From contig JAJKFL010000014.1 of the NCBI GenBank assembly GCA_021186555.1, positions 43,546,700 through 43,610,699 on the forward strand: a DNA stretch of 64,000 bases, read 5' to 3'. Position 1 is the first letter of the stretch; every line of letters starts with the position of its first letter. Below the pieces are notes generated by a model, which was not told where the DNA came from, searched no databases, and worked only from the letters and a program-made list of their open reading frames with translations. Source of the stretch: Reticulitermes speratus. Lineage: Eukaryota > Arthropoda > Insecta > Blattodea > Rhinotermitidae. The translations under genes were made by a program, and so were the position numbers. This document shows, piece by piece, positions 31,081 through 42,219 of this stretch.

Positions 31081-31486
31081 CCTACACGGCGTCATTTTCT
31101 AGAAGACGGTGTTTCTCACCCCCCCCCCACTACAGTTTTTCGTCCCCGTGAAATATTTTGTAGCTTTATTTATGAATGTCTCCACAAGGGTGCGTTGTAG
31201 TGACTTCCTTTGCCATGGCTATTATAGTCTGTCCATGTTTCTAATAAGAAGACTAAAGTAACCTAGTGGAAGATATCCCGTCGTGTTTGTGTACTAATTC
31301 AATCATCATTAAAGTACCATCAAACACAATTTTTGTTTATTATGTAGCAGAGGGCTAAATCCACATGTTTCCTTCTCAATAGACTATCACAAGGCTAAGC
31401 ACAAAAATGCAAGACAGTAAAACACAAACACGGTGTGCAGTTTCACTAATATTTCATCTTGTGCCCTTTCTAAATTGTGTAAATGA
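31081..31486. other. Spacer, no recognised feature
   Basis: Contains a short poly-C at about 31120. ACGGCGTCATTTTCTAGAAG weakly recalls a family E body. Confidence 0.4.
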
Positions 31487-31578
31487 GTCTTTGTTAGTCA
31501 CTATTTCACTACACCAACTGGATGCAACTTTATTTTAAAAAACTGTATATTTTTTAAAACATATTTAAAAACTTTATA

Positions 31579-31625
31579 AAACCCGACATATGTTTTGGCT
31601 CTTATAGAGCCATCTTCAGGGGTTT
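31579..31625 (-). ncRNA. Hammerhead-like motif, family B left, core mutated
   Basis: It mirrors the right arm with all stems intact, but GAAAC reads AAAAC. That G is invariant in hammerheads, so this arm should be inactive while its fold is kept. Confidence 0.55.
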
Positions 31626-31852
31626 ATTGTCGTTAAAACTGCATATATTAAAACGTCTTTTTCATGGTTCACTTTAAAGGCAAGGTTTTTCACTTTTCAA
31701 CTGTTTGTATGCACAGACATTATTTGTTATTCGTTAAAATAATATGTTAATGTTTTCGTAGGTATTGTACCAAGCAGTTGAAAAGTGAAAAACCTTGCCT
31801 GAAAGTGAACCAGTGTAAACGACGTTTTAATATATGCAGTTTTAACGACAAT

Positions 31853-31899
31853 AAACCCCTGAAGATGGCTCTATAAGAGCCGAAACATATGTCGGGTTT
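31853..31899 (+). ncRNA. Hammerhead-like motif, family B right, best example
   Basis: AAACCC (31853-31858) pairs perfectly with GGGTTT (31894-31899). Between them are CTGAAGA, an extra T, stem II GGCTC/GAGCC with loop TATAA, GAAAC, ATAT and cleavage triplet GTC (31891-31893). This is the cleanest match here to the hammerhead order; the T between box 1 and stem II is the main departure. Confidence 0.7.
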
Positions 31900-32101
31900 T
31901 ATAAAGTTTTTAATATGTTAGTTTTTTTAAAATAAAGTTGCATCCAGTTGGTATATGTAAATAGTGACTGTGAAAAGATGCACGGTGATTACAGAATAAA
32001 GTACGTCTTTGTTGGTAGCTTTATTTACTGGACTTGTGTTTCTGTTAAGACTGTTTTATTAATCTTTTAAGAATCGTCTTTGTTTTGTACATTCCGTTGT
32101 G

Positions 32102-32103
<2 letters not shown>

Positions 32104-32132
<29 letters not shown>

Positions 32133-32133
32133 T
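32104..32133. repeat. (TA)n microsatellite
   Basis: About 30 bp of alternating TA within AT-rich sequence. Confidence 0.9.
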
Positions 32134-32384
32134 ATAAAGAAGTAATTTCATCGAAAGATTATATATTTCTTCCTTTTTGAAGAATCGAATGTTTTTAAAA
32201 CTTCTCTCTATCAAAATGTTAACTTATTCCTATGAATTTATGATGACTTTTTTGATTGAAATAATTAGAATAATAATTACCAACTAAAAAAGTCCTTCTA
32301 AGTTGTATTAATTAAATTTATATAAAAGAATTAAAGTGTATTTCCTTCGTCGGTTACATTTTTCCACTGCGAGATATAGATATA

Positions 32385-35300
32385 TTTATGGTGAGGTAGA
32401 CATCGTGTGTTTGTAAACGTAGAACTGGATATATTTATGGTGAGGTAGACATCGTGTGTTTGTAAACGTAGAACTGGATATATTTATGGTGAGGTAGACA
32501 TCGTGTGTTTGTAAACGTAGAACTGGATATATTTATGGTGAGGTAGACATCGTGTGTTTGTAAACGTAGAAGTGGATATATTTATGGTGAGGTAGACATC
32601 GTGTGTTTGTAAAGTAGAAGTGGATATATTTATGGTGAGGTAGACATCGTGTGTTTGTAAACGTAGAACTGGATATATTTATGGTGAGGTAGACATCGTG
32701 TGTTTGTAAACGTAGAACTGGATATATTTATGGTGAGGTAGACATCGTGTGTTTGTAAACGTAGAACTGGATATATTTATGGTGAGGTAGACATCGTGTG
32801 TTTGTAAAGTAGAACTGGATATATTTATGGTGAGGTAGACATCAGTGTTTGTAAACGTAGAACTGGATATATTTATGGTGAGGTAGACATCGTGTGTTTG
32901 TAAACGTAGAACTGGATATATTTATGGTGAGGTAGACATGTGTGTTTGTAAACGTAGAAGTGGATATATTTATGGTGAGGTAGACATCGTGTGTTTGTAA
33001 ACGTAGAACTGGATATATTTATGGTGAGGTAGACATCGTGTGTTTGTAAAGTAGAACTGGATATATTTATGGTGAGGTAGACATCGTGTGTTCGTAAAGT
33101 AGAAGTGGATATATTTATGGTGAGGTAGACATCATGTGTTTGTAAAACGTAGAACTGGGAAAATATTTATGGTGAGGTAGACATCGTGTGTTTGTAAACG
33201 TAGAACTGGATATATTTATGGTGAGGTAGACATCGTGTGTTTGTAAACGTAGAACTGGATATATTTATGGTGAGGTAGACATCGTGTGTTTGTAAACGTA
33301 GAACTGGATATATTTATGGTGAGGTAGACATCGTGTGTTTGTAAACGTAGAACTGGATATATTTATGGTGAGGTAGACATCGTGTGTTTGTAAACGTATA
33401 ACTGGATATATTTATGGTGAGGTAGACATCGTGTGTTTGTAAACGTAGAACTGGATATATTTATGGTGAGGTAGACATCGTGTGTTTGTAAACGTAGAAC
33501 TGGATATATTTATGGTGAGGTAGACATCGTGTGTTTGTAAAAGTAGAACTGGATATATTTATGGTGAGGTAGATATCGTGTGTTTGTAAACGTAGAACTG
33601 GATATATTTATGGTGAGGTAGACATCGTGTGTTTGTAAAAGTAGAACTGGATATATTATGGTGAGGTAGACATCGTGTTTGTAAACGTAGAACTGGATAT
33701 ATTTATGGTGAGGTAGACATCGTGTGTTTGTAAACGTAGAACTGAATATATTTATGGTGAGGTAGACATCGTGTGTTTGTAAACGTAGAACTGGATATAT
33801 TTATGGTGAGGTAGACATCGTGTATTTGTAAACGTAGAACTGGATATATTTATGGTGAGGTAGACATCGTGTGTTTGTAAACGTAGAACTGGATATATTT
33901 ATGGTGAGGTAGACATCGTGTGTTTGTAAACGTAGAACTGGATATATTTATGGTATGGTAGACATCGTGTGTTTGTAAACGTAGAACTGGATATATTTAT
34001 GGTGAGGTAGACATCGTGTGTTTGTAAACGTAGAACTGGATATATTTATGGTGAGGTAGACATCGTGTGTTTGTAAAAGTAGAACTGGATATATTTATGG
34101 TGAGGTAGACATCGTGTGTTTGTAAACGTAGAACTGGATATATTTATGGTGAGGTAGACATCGTGTGTTTGTAAAAGTAGAACTGGATATATTTATGGTG
34201 AGGTAGACGTCGTGTGTTTGTAAACGTAGAACTGGATATAATTATGGTGAGGTAGACATCGTGTGTTTGTAAAAGTAGAACTGGATATATTTATGGTGAG
34301 GAGACATCGTGTGTTTGCAAACGTAGAACTGGATATATTTATGGTGAGGTAGACATCGTGTGTTTGTAAAAGTAGAACTGGAATATATTTATGGTGAGGT
34401 AGACATCGTGTGTTTGTAAACGTAGAACTGGATATATTTATGGTGAGGTAGACATCGTGTGTTTGTAAACGTAGAACTGGATATATTTATGGTGAGGTAG
34501 ACATCGTGTGTTTGTAAACGTAGAACTGGATATATTTATGGTGAGGTAGACATCGTGTGTTTGTAAAAGTAGAACTGGATATATTTATGGTGAGGAGACA
34601 TCGTGTGTTTGTAAACGTAGAACTGGATATATTTATGGTGAGGTAGACATCGTGTGTTTGTAAAAGTAGAACTGGTTATATTTATGGTGGGGTAGACATC
34701 GTGTGTTTGTAAACGTAGAACTGGATATATTTATGGTGAGGTAGACATCGTGTGTTTGTAAAAGTAGAACTGGATATATTTATGGTGAGGTAGACATCGT
34801 GTGTTTGTAAACGTTGAACTGGATATATTTATGGTGAGGTAGACACCGTGTGTTTGTAAACGTAGAACTGGATATATTTATGGTGAGGTAGACATCGTGT
34901 GTTTGTAAAAGTAGAACTGGATATATTTATGGTGAGGTAGACATCGTGTGTTTGTAAACGTAGAACTGGATATATTTATGGTGAGGTAGACATCGTGTGT
35001 TTGTAAACGTAGAACTGGATATATTTATGGTGAGGTAGACATCGTGTGTTTGTAAAAGTAGAACTGGATATATTTATGGTGAGGTAGACATCGTGTGTTT
35101 GTAAACGTAGACCTGGATATATTTATGGTGAGGTAGACATCGTGTGTTTGTAAAAGTAGAACTGGATATATTTATGGTGAGGTAGACGTCGTGTGTTTGT
35201 AAACGTAGAACTGGATATAATTATGGTGAGGTAGACATCGTGTGTTTGTAAACGTAGAACTGGATATATTTATGGTGAGGAGACATCGTGTGTTTGTAAA

Positions 35301-35860
35301 CGTAGAACTGGATATATTTATGGTGAGGTAGACATCGTGTGTTTGTAAAGTAGAACTGGATATATTTATGGTGAGGTAGACATCGTGTGTTTGTAAACGT
35401 AGAACTGGATATATTTATGGTGAGGTAGACATCGTGTGTTTGTAAACGTAGAACTGGATATATTTATGGTGAGGTAGACATCGTGTGTTTGTAAACGTAG
35501 AACTGGATATATTTATGGTGAGGTAGACATCGTGTGTTTGTAAAAGTAGAACTGGATATATTTATGGTGAGGTAGACATCGTGTGTTTGTAAACGTAGAA
35601 CGGGATATATTTATGGTGAGGTAGACATCGTGTGTTTGTAAACGTAGAACTGGATATATTTATGGTGAGGTAGACATCGTGTGTTTGTAAACGTAGAACT
35701 GGATATATTTATGGTGAGGTAGACATCGTGTGTTTGTAAAAGTAGAACTGGATATATTTATGGTGAGGTAGACATCGTGTGTTTGTAAACGTAGAACTGG
35801 ATATATTTATGGTGAGGTAGACATCGTGTGTTTGTAAAAGTAGAACTGGATATATTTATT
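32385..35860. repeat. 3.5 kb tandem array, 49 bp unit
   Basis: About 71 units contain AACTGGATATATTTATGGTG, AGGTAGACATCGTGTGTTTG, TAAACGTAG. The main variants are AAACG, AAAAG and AAAG before TAGAA; in the second half AAAAG units recur every two to three units, indicating multi-unit duplication. Divergence is very low, so the array is young or homogenised. Confidence 0.98.
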
Positions 35861-36472
35861 TTGAAAAATTGTTTCACCTAAATGTTGAAAGCGATTTACA
35901 ATAGATTTTAATTAAATCTAGTCACGTCGTATCCTCAAAGACTTAGGACTAAAAAAGAAAAACTTATCGATCTTGAAAGCTGGGAACGTTTCGACGTCCC
36001 TCTCCACAGAACTGTTTTATTCTCTTTCTACGCTAACTGACAATTATGGTGTCTCAAAACGTCGATAAACTCAGGCCCTTAACGAAATTCCAGAATATCT
36101 GGGCCGTCAAGATGTTTTAATGCAATCGTCTGGGTTATGACGTCGTTAGTTCTGGTACATTGCTTCAACGTCTGTAAGGAACGTACTAATTCCATCTTCA
36201 AGGAAAAATAGACTACCGTAAAAATGCAAGCAGGAGGTTTGTTCGAAACGTCTAGATTACACAGTGTCATAGCCCAAATTACCACAGCACAGAGTGGGCC
36301 CTAAACTGCTTCACAAATGATTTGTGAAGAAAATGAGCGTTTAAATATTCCTGTGTACTTTAATATGACGTTTTTTTGTGTTGTATAAATAGAAATTGCG
36401 TCAGAGGGAGTCATATTTACCAGACTGCACGGTGTCACTTTTCAGAAGAGAGACATCTTCATATTTTCGTCA
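35861..36472. other. Spacer, no recognised gene
   Basis: 36420-36470 (ACTGCACGGTGTCACTTTTC, AGAAGAGAGACATCTTCAT) may be a remnant of a ribozyme-type element end. Otherwise featureless. Confidence 0.4.
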
Positions 36473-36482
36473 TGAGAACAAT

Positions 36483-36742
36483 TTTTTTTAAATGGCGCAA
36501 GAGCCCCTAGTGGGCCAGGGCCTCCTCATTATCTAGGCTTCACGATCACACTCAGACACACCACACTGGGTAGGACTCCTCTGGAAGAGTGATCAGCCCG
36601 TCGCAGAGACCTCTACCTGACAACACACAACACTCACAAGAGACAGACATCCATGCCCCCTGGCGGGATTCGAACCCGCAATCTCAACAAGCGAGGGGCC
36701 ATAGACCCACGTCTTAGACCGCACGGCCACTGGGATCGGCAC
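36483..36742 (-). mobile_element. SINE family D, full length with 10 bp TSD
   Basis: The reverse complement starts GCCGATCCCAGTGGCCGTGC, has GGTCTAAGACG and GGGTTCGAATCCCGC, then the body with AGGTAGAGGTCTCTGCGACG and the end CTCTTGCGCCATTT. TGAGAACAAT lies at 36473-36482 and 36743-36752. Confidence 0.9.
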
Positions 36743-36752
36743 TGAGAACAAT

Positions 36753-37250
36753 GGACCTCACAAAATTTATATTAGTAATTAATGTAAAAATTTATGCAAC
36801 ATTTAGGGGTTACAAAAACTTGATTTCTCTATTAGATAGGGGTCCTTGTCTGCAACATGAAAGGTAATATCCGAGGGACAAGGGACAAGGTGGTTAGCAG
36901 AGGCAGCGGACGTTGAGATGCCACACGTGGGAGACACGTCAAATGTTCCAACAAAATGAGAGGAGTGTTATTGTGTTCTGGAACCGTCCCGCCCATCGAG
37001 GGTAAAAGTTACGAAGCTCAAGAGCAGGTAATTTTTTAAAAAACTTAGAAAGGAAAGAATTGTGTTTTTTTAAAGCTTTTCTGTGCCTACGCTATGGAAT
37101 GTCTGTAAATTTGTGCCCCAACCACGCCCATGAACTCAAGTCATAGGTGGCCATGCTCATAAACCATATCATCTGTGGTGTAACGACTATTGCCGCTGAC
37201 AGCCTGTAGAATCCGCCTCCAGCGCTCTTTTGCCGCCATTAAGGGGCGCT
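36753..37250. other. Spacer, no recognised feature
   Basis: Mixed composition, no frame of interest. Confidence 0.5.
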
Positions 37251-37252
37251 CA

Positions 37253-38358
37253 CATCGCGGCGATGTGGCTGATTGAGAAATGTGAAAGTTTTTCTTTCTT
37301 TTTTTTTGCGTGGTGCGTGTTAATAAATATTGCGTATAGGATTCTGAAGAAAGTTGGGTTGCGTGTCCTATCGTCTATCTTGCATTTCTGCTACTGATTA
37401 AAATCGACGACCTTTTAAACTAATTTTTAATTTGAAGAACAGGAAAAAAAGTATGTTGGAGAGATACCAGAGGCTGCAGAGTGGCTGTGGAACTAATGGA
37501 ATTTTGTTTTTCGCGAGAAACATCTGGGCGCAGGGCGCCGCGTCCGCGGTAGTGTCGTCGTGGCGAAGGAACCAGCGGTGTTCATTCGGATTTCGTGTCG
37601 TTTCTTGTGTTCTATATCTCGCACTTGCTGTGAAATTGTCGGGTAGAATTGTTGATTCATTGTTTACGCCAATAACATTTTAAAAAATCGCCGATACCCA
37701 CTTCAAATAATGTAATTATCTTTGCCTGACTACAGTACGTTTTAGCACTGAACGACAAATAGCTACAGGATTGAGCCTACTAAACAACTCTCAGTATTGT
37801 TGCAGCCACCACATGATTTCACTCGAGGTAACGCGCGCAGGACGTCTGAACTGACGTCATATACTGACTGCTCAGCTCTTTCCATATCACAGGGAACCCT
37901 TGGTGTGGTTAACAGAACCACACCAAGGGTATTACAATATAATACAAAGACACGTTCTTGGATTGGTGATTTCTTCTCCAGCTTTACAGAAAGAGCTTGT
38001 GCTTCAACACCGATGTTTTCAGCATGAAGTGGAAGTTTCCTTGTCGACATAGGCCTACGATATTTACAACTTGAAAGCTTGATTTATCTCTTTGTTCTAC
38101 CGACACATTATGAAGACGTATAGAATAGAAAGAGTTCCGCGAATTCTTAACCACGACAATGGATGAAGAAAAACCTCCCTGCCGCTATAAGACTTAATGA
38201 TTGAATTTCTAAAGGCGTGTGCCCAATTGCTGTGTATAACCGTGTCATTAGTACGTATAGAGTGTTATATCCATTATAATGCCTGTGTTATTTTTTTCAT
38301 TACATTTAAACATTTTCACGCCGCGCCCGCGTCGTTGTAATGTGAAGCCGCCCTCAGT
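37253..38358. mobile_element. Possible non-autonomous DNA transposon
   Basis: The left end AAGGGGCGCTCACATCGCGG and the inverse of the right end (GAGGGCGGCTTCACATTAC, then GACGCGGGCGCGGCGTG) are imperfectly alike, as expected of old terminal inverted repeats. The interior has an 83-codon plus frame (37432-37683) and a 95-codon minus frame (37763-38050), neither recognised. I could not define a TSD. Confidence 0.25.
37896..37930. repeat. Perfect 15 bp inverted repeat
   Basis: ACCCTTGGTGTGGTT (37896-37910), loop AACAG, then the exact inverse complement (37916-37930). It lies inside the possible DNA element. Confidence 0.9.
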
Positions 38359-38660
38359 TGGTAACTTTGCCATCAACGGACAGGTAACGGTCAAACATCT
38401 TTCATTTTCTCATTAACTTAGAGGCAGACGAACACCCAGACATTAATACTAGGTTTGCTTCAAATGACTTTCGTGTTTCTTTGCTGACAGAGAGCAACAT
38501 GGCCTCCTAGAATTCTTTCACTCCGAATAACAGAAAATAGGTTCTCCGTGGACACTTAGACGGAAACGCGTACTGAACTCCTCTGTGGCGGCAAAGATTT
38601 GTTGGTAGGGCTTACAAATAGGCTACTTGTTACGATCCGAAGGTAAAGGTAGAGTTGGTC
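38359..38660. other. Spacer, no recognised feature
   Basis: No repeats or frames recognised. Confidence 0.5.
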
Positions 38661-38661
38661 C

Positions 38662-38960
38662 TGTACTTAATTAAGTGCAATGCCATGAAGGTGTAAGAGG
38701 GAGTGGCGATACAGCTCCATGATTTCGTAACTTCGGCAGTGGATGGAGGTAAATGGTTACCTTCACGCTTCGGCAAATTTACCCTGGAGAAAAGATTCTC
38801 TTGCTAATTTAATAGGAGATTGAGTGGGCTGATGAAGCTGTCTGGTGGTTTAGAGCGAGGAAAGAAACTGTTGCTGTTGTCGGATATAGCGTTCCTGCTA
38901 CACGGTGGTCAAGCCCGTAACCTGGTACCTATACTGACTGAGCTATCCCTGGTTCTGGTG
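38662..38960 (-). mobile_element. SINE family A, old copy
   Basis: Reverse strand: GAGTGGCGATACAGCTCCAT, TAACTTCGGCAGTGGATGGA, CACGCTTCGGCAAATTTACC, TACTGACTGAGCTATCCCTG (A box). The B-box area is mutated. Confidence 0.6.
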
Positions 38961-39164
38961 TTGAAGGTAGACAGCGCGAGGGCTTTACTTTTCAGGAAGG
39001 TATTAATGTACAATAAACCACAAATAATCAATTCCATTAGGCGTAAACAAATTTAATATAAAACATTTATGAAACAGTGAACTGGACCTTTGGCCAAAGT
39101 TTTTTTTCTACTTATTAGCTAATTAACAACCAAGATCCAGTCTCTAATTTCCCCCCCCCCCCCC

Positions 39165-39409
39165 ATGGCGCAACAGCCCCAGTGGGCCAGGACCTCCTCA
39201 TTATCGAGGCTTCACGATCACACTCAGACACACCACACTAGGTAGGACTCCTCTGGACGAGTGATCAGCCCTCGAAGAGACCTCTACCTGCCAACACACA
39301 ACACTCACAACAGACAGACATCTATGCCCCTGGCTGGCTTCAAACCCACAATCCCAGCAAGCGAGCGGCTCAGACCCACGCTTTAGACCGTGCGGCCATT
39401 GGAATCGGC
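39165..39409 (-). mobile_element. SINE family D with long TSD and poly-C at the 3' end
   Basis: Family D body and head in reverse (GGCGCAACAGCCCC to TTGGAATCGGC). On the plus strand a run of 14 C (39151-39164) precedes it, i.e. a G tail on the SINE strand, matching the ATGGGGGG end of the 7.8 kb copy. CTTATTAGCTAATTAACAAC and CTTACTAGCTAATTAACAAC flank at 39111-39130 and 39411-39430. Confidence 0.85.
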
Positions 39410-39432
39410 ACTTACTAGCTAATTAACAACCA

Positions 39433-39817
39433 GAATCTAATGTCTACTGTAGTCCTGTTAAACAAAGCTATCCACTACGTCACAGCGACAAATATAGTCA
39501 TAATTATTTTCGCTCTGCCAGTTAGTGTTGTCTATGGCTGTATCCAAATATAGAAAAGTAAGGACACATGTAATTGACATGTAATTGACATGTATGACAG
39601 TGTTGTCAGGGCGAAACCAGAAAGCGGGATGTTAAGTAATTATGATTGGTGGTGCGGATCCGAATTCGAAATCTGAACATTTTTCACGAAAATATTTTTC
39701 GCAGGTACTACAGGTACTAGAGAATATCACGTAGGTTGGGCACAAGCAGTTTTAGGCCACAGGCCGTTCTGTGTTGCCTGCTATTAACCGTGCAAAAACA
39801 CTGGCGATGAAATTCTA
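39433..39817. other. Spacer, no recognised feature
   Basis: Short direct repeat ATGTAATTGAC near 39570-39590. Otherwise nothing. Confidence 0.5.
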
Positions 39818-39819
39818 CT

Positions 39820-40052
39820 GGGGCCTAGGCCGTCTATTTTTGAGGTTTCTAGATCACACACAATTAGATACACAACACTCAGTAGGACTCTTCTGGGCGA
39901 GTGACCAGCCCGTCGCAGAGACCTCTACCTGACAACACACAACACTCACAAGAGACAGACATCCATGCTACCGGTGGGATTCGAACCCGTAATCCCAAAA
40001 AGCGAGCGGCCTCAGACCTACGCCTTAGACCGCACGGCAACTGAGATCGGTC
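39820..40052 (-). mobile_element. SINE family D
   Basis: GAGTGACCAGCCCGTCGCAG, AGACCTCTACCTGACAACAC, GGGATTCGAACCCGTAATCC (B box), CTTAGACCGCACGGCAACTG (A box). The 3' end is diverged. Confidence 0.8.
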
Positions 40053-40625
40053 TTTATGTAATACTCTTACTAAATATGGCACTGTTAAGATAATAAACCG
40101 TAAATTATCTGCAGTCTTGTAAGTGAAATAAATATCGTACAGTCTATGGAATCGCGTGTCACAAGAGGCGTTAAATGCAATAGAAATGATATACGGAAGT
40201 TAGAATATAAAACCAATTTGTTAGAAAGAGGGACGACTCTGTTGCTGGCTTATTTGATCCCTCCAACTGCCCTTGCTATGACCTCCTTCCCCCACTCCTT
40301 TCGTAATCCAGCCTGTAAGCATGCTGCTCGCTCACACAGGTGCCTTAAGATTGCGATCGGGCTCTCACAGACAGCACAAATACGGCACGCCTAACAAACT
40401 GTAGGTGCTGTGTGTGAACATACGTATCTCCAGAGAAATGAAACCGAACCACAGTGAGTTGCATGCGACCTCGCGAATTTGGTTACATAAAAAAGAACAT
40501 TTTTCGCTTTAATTTAGGATATATAAAGTCCTATGTTTGAGGATGTTTAAAAATATTTAGAACTGAATTGGGACCATCAGTAGTGGCCTGAAGCAGAAGC
40601 ATGTTCCAAAACAGTTCAGCCATTG
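40053..40625. other. Spacer, no recognised gene
   Basis: The 82-codon frame at 40146-40394 includes GLSQTAQIRHA, which recalls the HLTDHCQTAQIRH-type endings of LINE 3' coding fragments, but the match is too short to rely on. Confidence 0.35.
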
Positions 40626-40627
40626 AT

Positions 40628-41045
40628 GCCTTTTGGTTACTATATGTATCACCAGGTTTAATACATTCACAAATTCTACGTTCTGCCCACACAGTGTATT
40701 TATGTGTTTTTGTTGTGGATCTCAGAACAAACAGCGATTATTTCACTGTACAGCATTAACTGATTGGTTTGTATAACTGAGACGTAGTGTGTTTACTGCC
40801 CCGGTACGGACTGTATTTATGTGTTTTGTGTGGATCTCAGAACAAACAGCGATTATTTCACTGTACAACATTAACTGACTGGTTTGTATAACTGAGACGG
40901 AGTGTGTTTACTGCGCGGTACGGACTGTATTTATGTGTTTTGTGTGGATCTCAGAACAAACAGCGATTATTTCACTGTACAACATTAACTGACTGGTTTG
41001 TATAACTGAGACGGAGTGTGTTTACTGCGCGGTACGGACTGAATA
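40628..41045. repeat. Tandem ~113 bp units (composite element, copy 2)
   Basis: The same left flank (TTGGTTACTATATGTATCAC, TTCTACGTTCTGCCCACACA) and the same unit as at 17.6 kb, three copies with little divergence, ending GTTTACTGCGCGGTACGGAC. Confidence 0.92.
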
Positions 41046-41084
41046 TTTAAATACAAATCAAGTTAGTTGTAACTTTTCAACACC

Positions 41085-41410
41085 AATGCTTTTCGGAAAT
41101 CGGGAAGCAATAGACAGAATAAAAATTTTACTTACAAAAAAAAAAGTAGTATCATGGCTCAGGCGGTTAGTCGCCGTCTCGTCTCGCGGAAGCACGTATT
41201 CGCGTCCCAGGTCAGTTCCTGTGAGATTTGTGGTGGACAAAGTAGCATTGGGACAGGTATTTCTCCGAGCATTTCTATTTTCCTCTGTTAATATCATTCT
41301 CCCAATGCTACAATCACATCCTCATCTACATGTTTCTCTTACAAGAAGGAAAAAACGCCCGAAACTTGGGAACTTTAAATAAAAGCAATGTTGTGTCAGA
41401 AGTTGGGTAG
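41085..41410 (+). mobile_element. SINE family C
   Basis: A box ATGGCTCAGGCGGTTAGTCG (41154-41173) is the best preserved of the family. The B box is mutated (ATTCGCGTCCC). The body: CCTGTGAGATTTGTGGTGGA, CATCCTCATCTACATGTTTC, GAAACTTGGGAACTT. It follows the 113 bp units. Confidence 0.75.
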
Positions 41411-41439
41411 TATTGGGTCAACGTATATTGTAATTTTTT

Positions 41440-41647
41440 TACAGCTGCACAGACCTGCTACTGCTCTGAGCAGAAAATTTTTACGCGACCTGACAACTGC
41501 GCGTAACTTTAAAATTTTTTTTTTGTAATATGCGTAATAAGAATATTTACAATGAAAATTGAAAAAATTCCAGCTGAGCGGCAACAATTCAGTGTGCGCG
41601 GGAGGATTTCAGGTACTGCGCGACCGCGCAGCTTAGAGGGAACATTG
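41440..41647 (-). mobile_element. Possible hAT-type DNA transposon end
   Basis: Read on the minus strand from 41647, CAATGTTCCCTCTAAGCTGC, GCGGTCGCGCAG matches the type of terminal sequence I know from hAT-family elements (CAGTGTTCCCTCTAAGCTGC). The opposite end and an 8 bp TSD were not found, so only one terminus may survive. Confidence 0.4.
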
Positions 41648-41844
41648 CATTGGATAGAATATTACTTTCAGTTAGTCATAGACGGCTAATTAGTTGAAAT
41701 GGATGTTTATATAAATGAGTGACTGTATACACTGTGTATTTATTTGCTAAATGTCTGAGTTCACTTATTAGGCTAACTAACGAACAGATTACTGATCGAC
41801 TTATTTCGTTTGCAGGCTCAATTAACTAAATAATAAAATAGTGA

Positions 41845-42206
41845 ATTAAGTTATAAACCAACCGATGCACACTAAAACCACTCTTTAAGTAGCTTTATTA
41901 TAAAATTGTTAAAATTGTACCCCTACTAACTACAGTGTTTTTATAATTTTACATCTTTTAGCGAATCTATTGACAAGATTTTAACTTATGGTTCGATGTG
42001 CAGATATAATATTTTAAATCATGTGTTGAAGTGACTGTAGCTTTTAGCAATAAACCCCCCTGACGATGATCCTAGGATCGAAACACGTGTAGGGGTACAA
42101 TTTTAACAATTTTATAATAAAGCTACTTAAAGAGTGGTTTTAGTGTGCATCGGTTGGTTTATAACTTAATTTAATATGACGAAGATGCACGGTGTCAACG
42201 GTGTGA
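41845..42206. mobile_element. Family A inverted-repeat element, copy 2, left arm truncated
   Basis: The left arm runs only from 41845 to GTACCCCTAC (about 41928), three bases past the predicted cleavage point; the right arm is complete with motif and tail GATGACGAAGATGCACGG-like. AATAAAATAGTGA flanks it exactly at 41832-41844 and 42207-42219 (13 bp TSD). The truncation therefore existed when the element inserted. Confidence 0.85.
42054..42096 (+). ncRNA. Hammerhead-like motif, family A copy 2
   Basis: ACCCCC, CTGACGA, T, GATCCTAGGATC, GAAAC, ACGT, GTA, GGGGT. All core bases seen in copy 1 are kept. Confidence 0.6.
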
Positions 42207-42219
42207 AATAAAATAGTGA

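Larger units (their letters stand above)
31499..32004. mobile_element. Family B long inverted-repeat element with ribozyme-like arms
   Basis: The arms 31499-31690 and 31790-31966 are inverted copies: CACTATTTCACTACACCAAC on the left, CCAGTTGGTATATGTAAATA on the right. Each holds a hammerhead-like motif and the AAGTGAAAAACCTTGCCT segment. The right side alone has the tail AAAAGATGCACGGTGATTAC, AGAATAAAG. TSD GTCTTTGTTAGT (31487-31498) versus GTCTTTGTTGGT (32005-32016). No coding frame. Confidence 0.8.
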
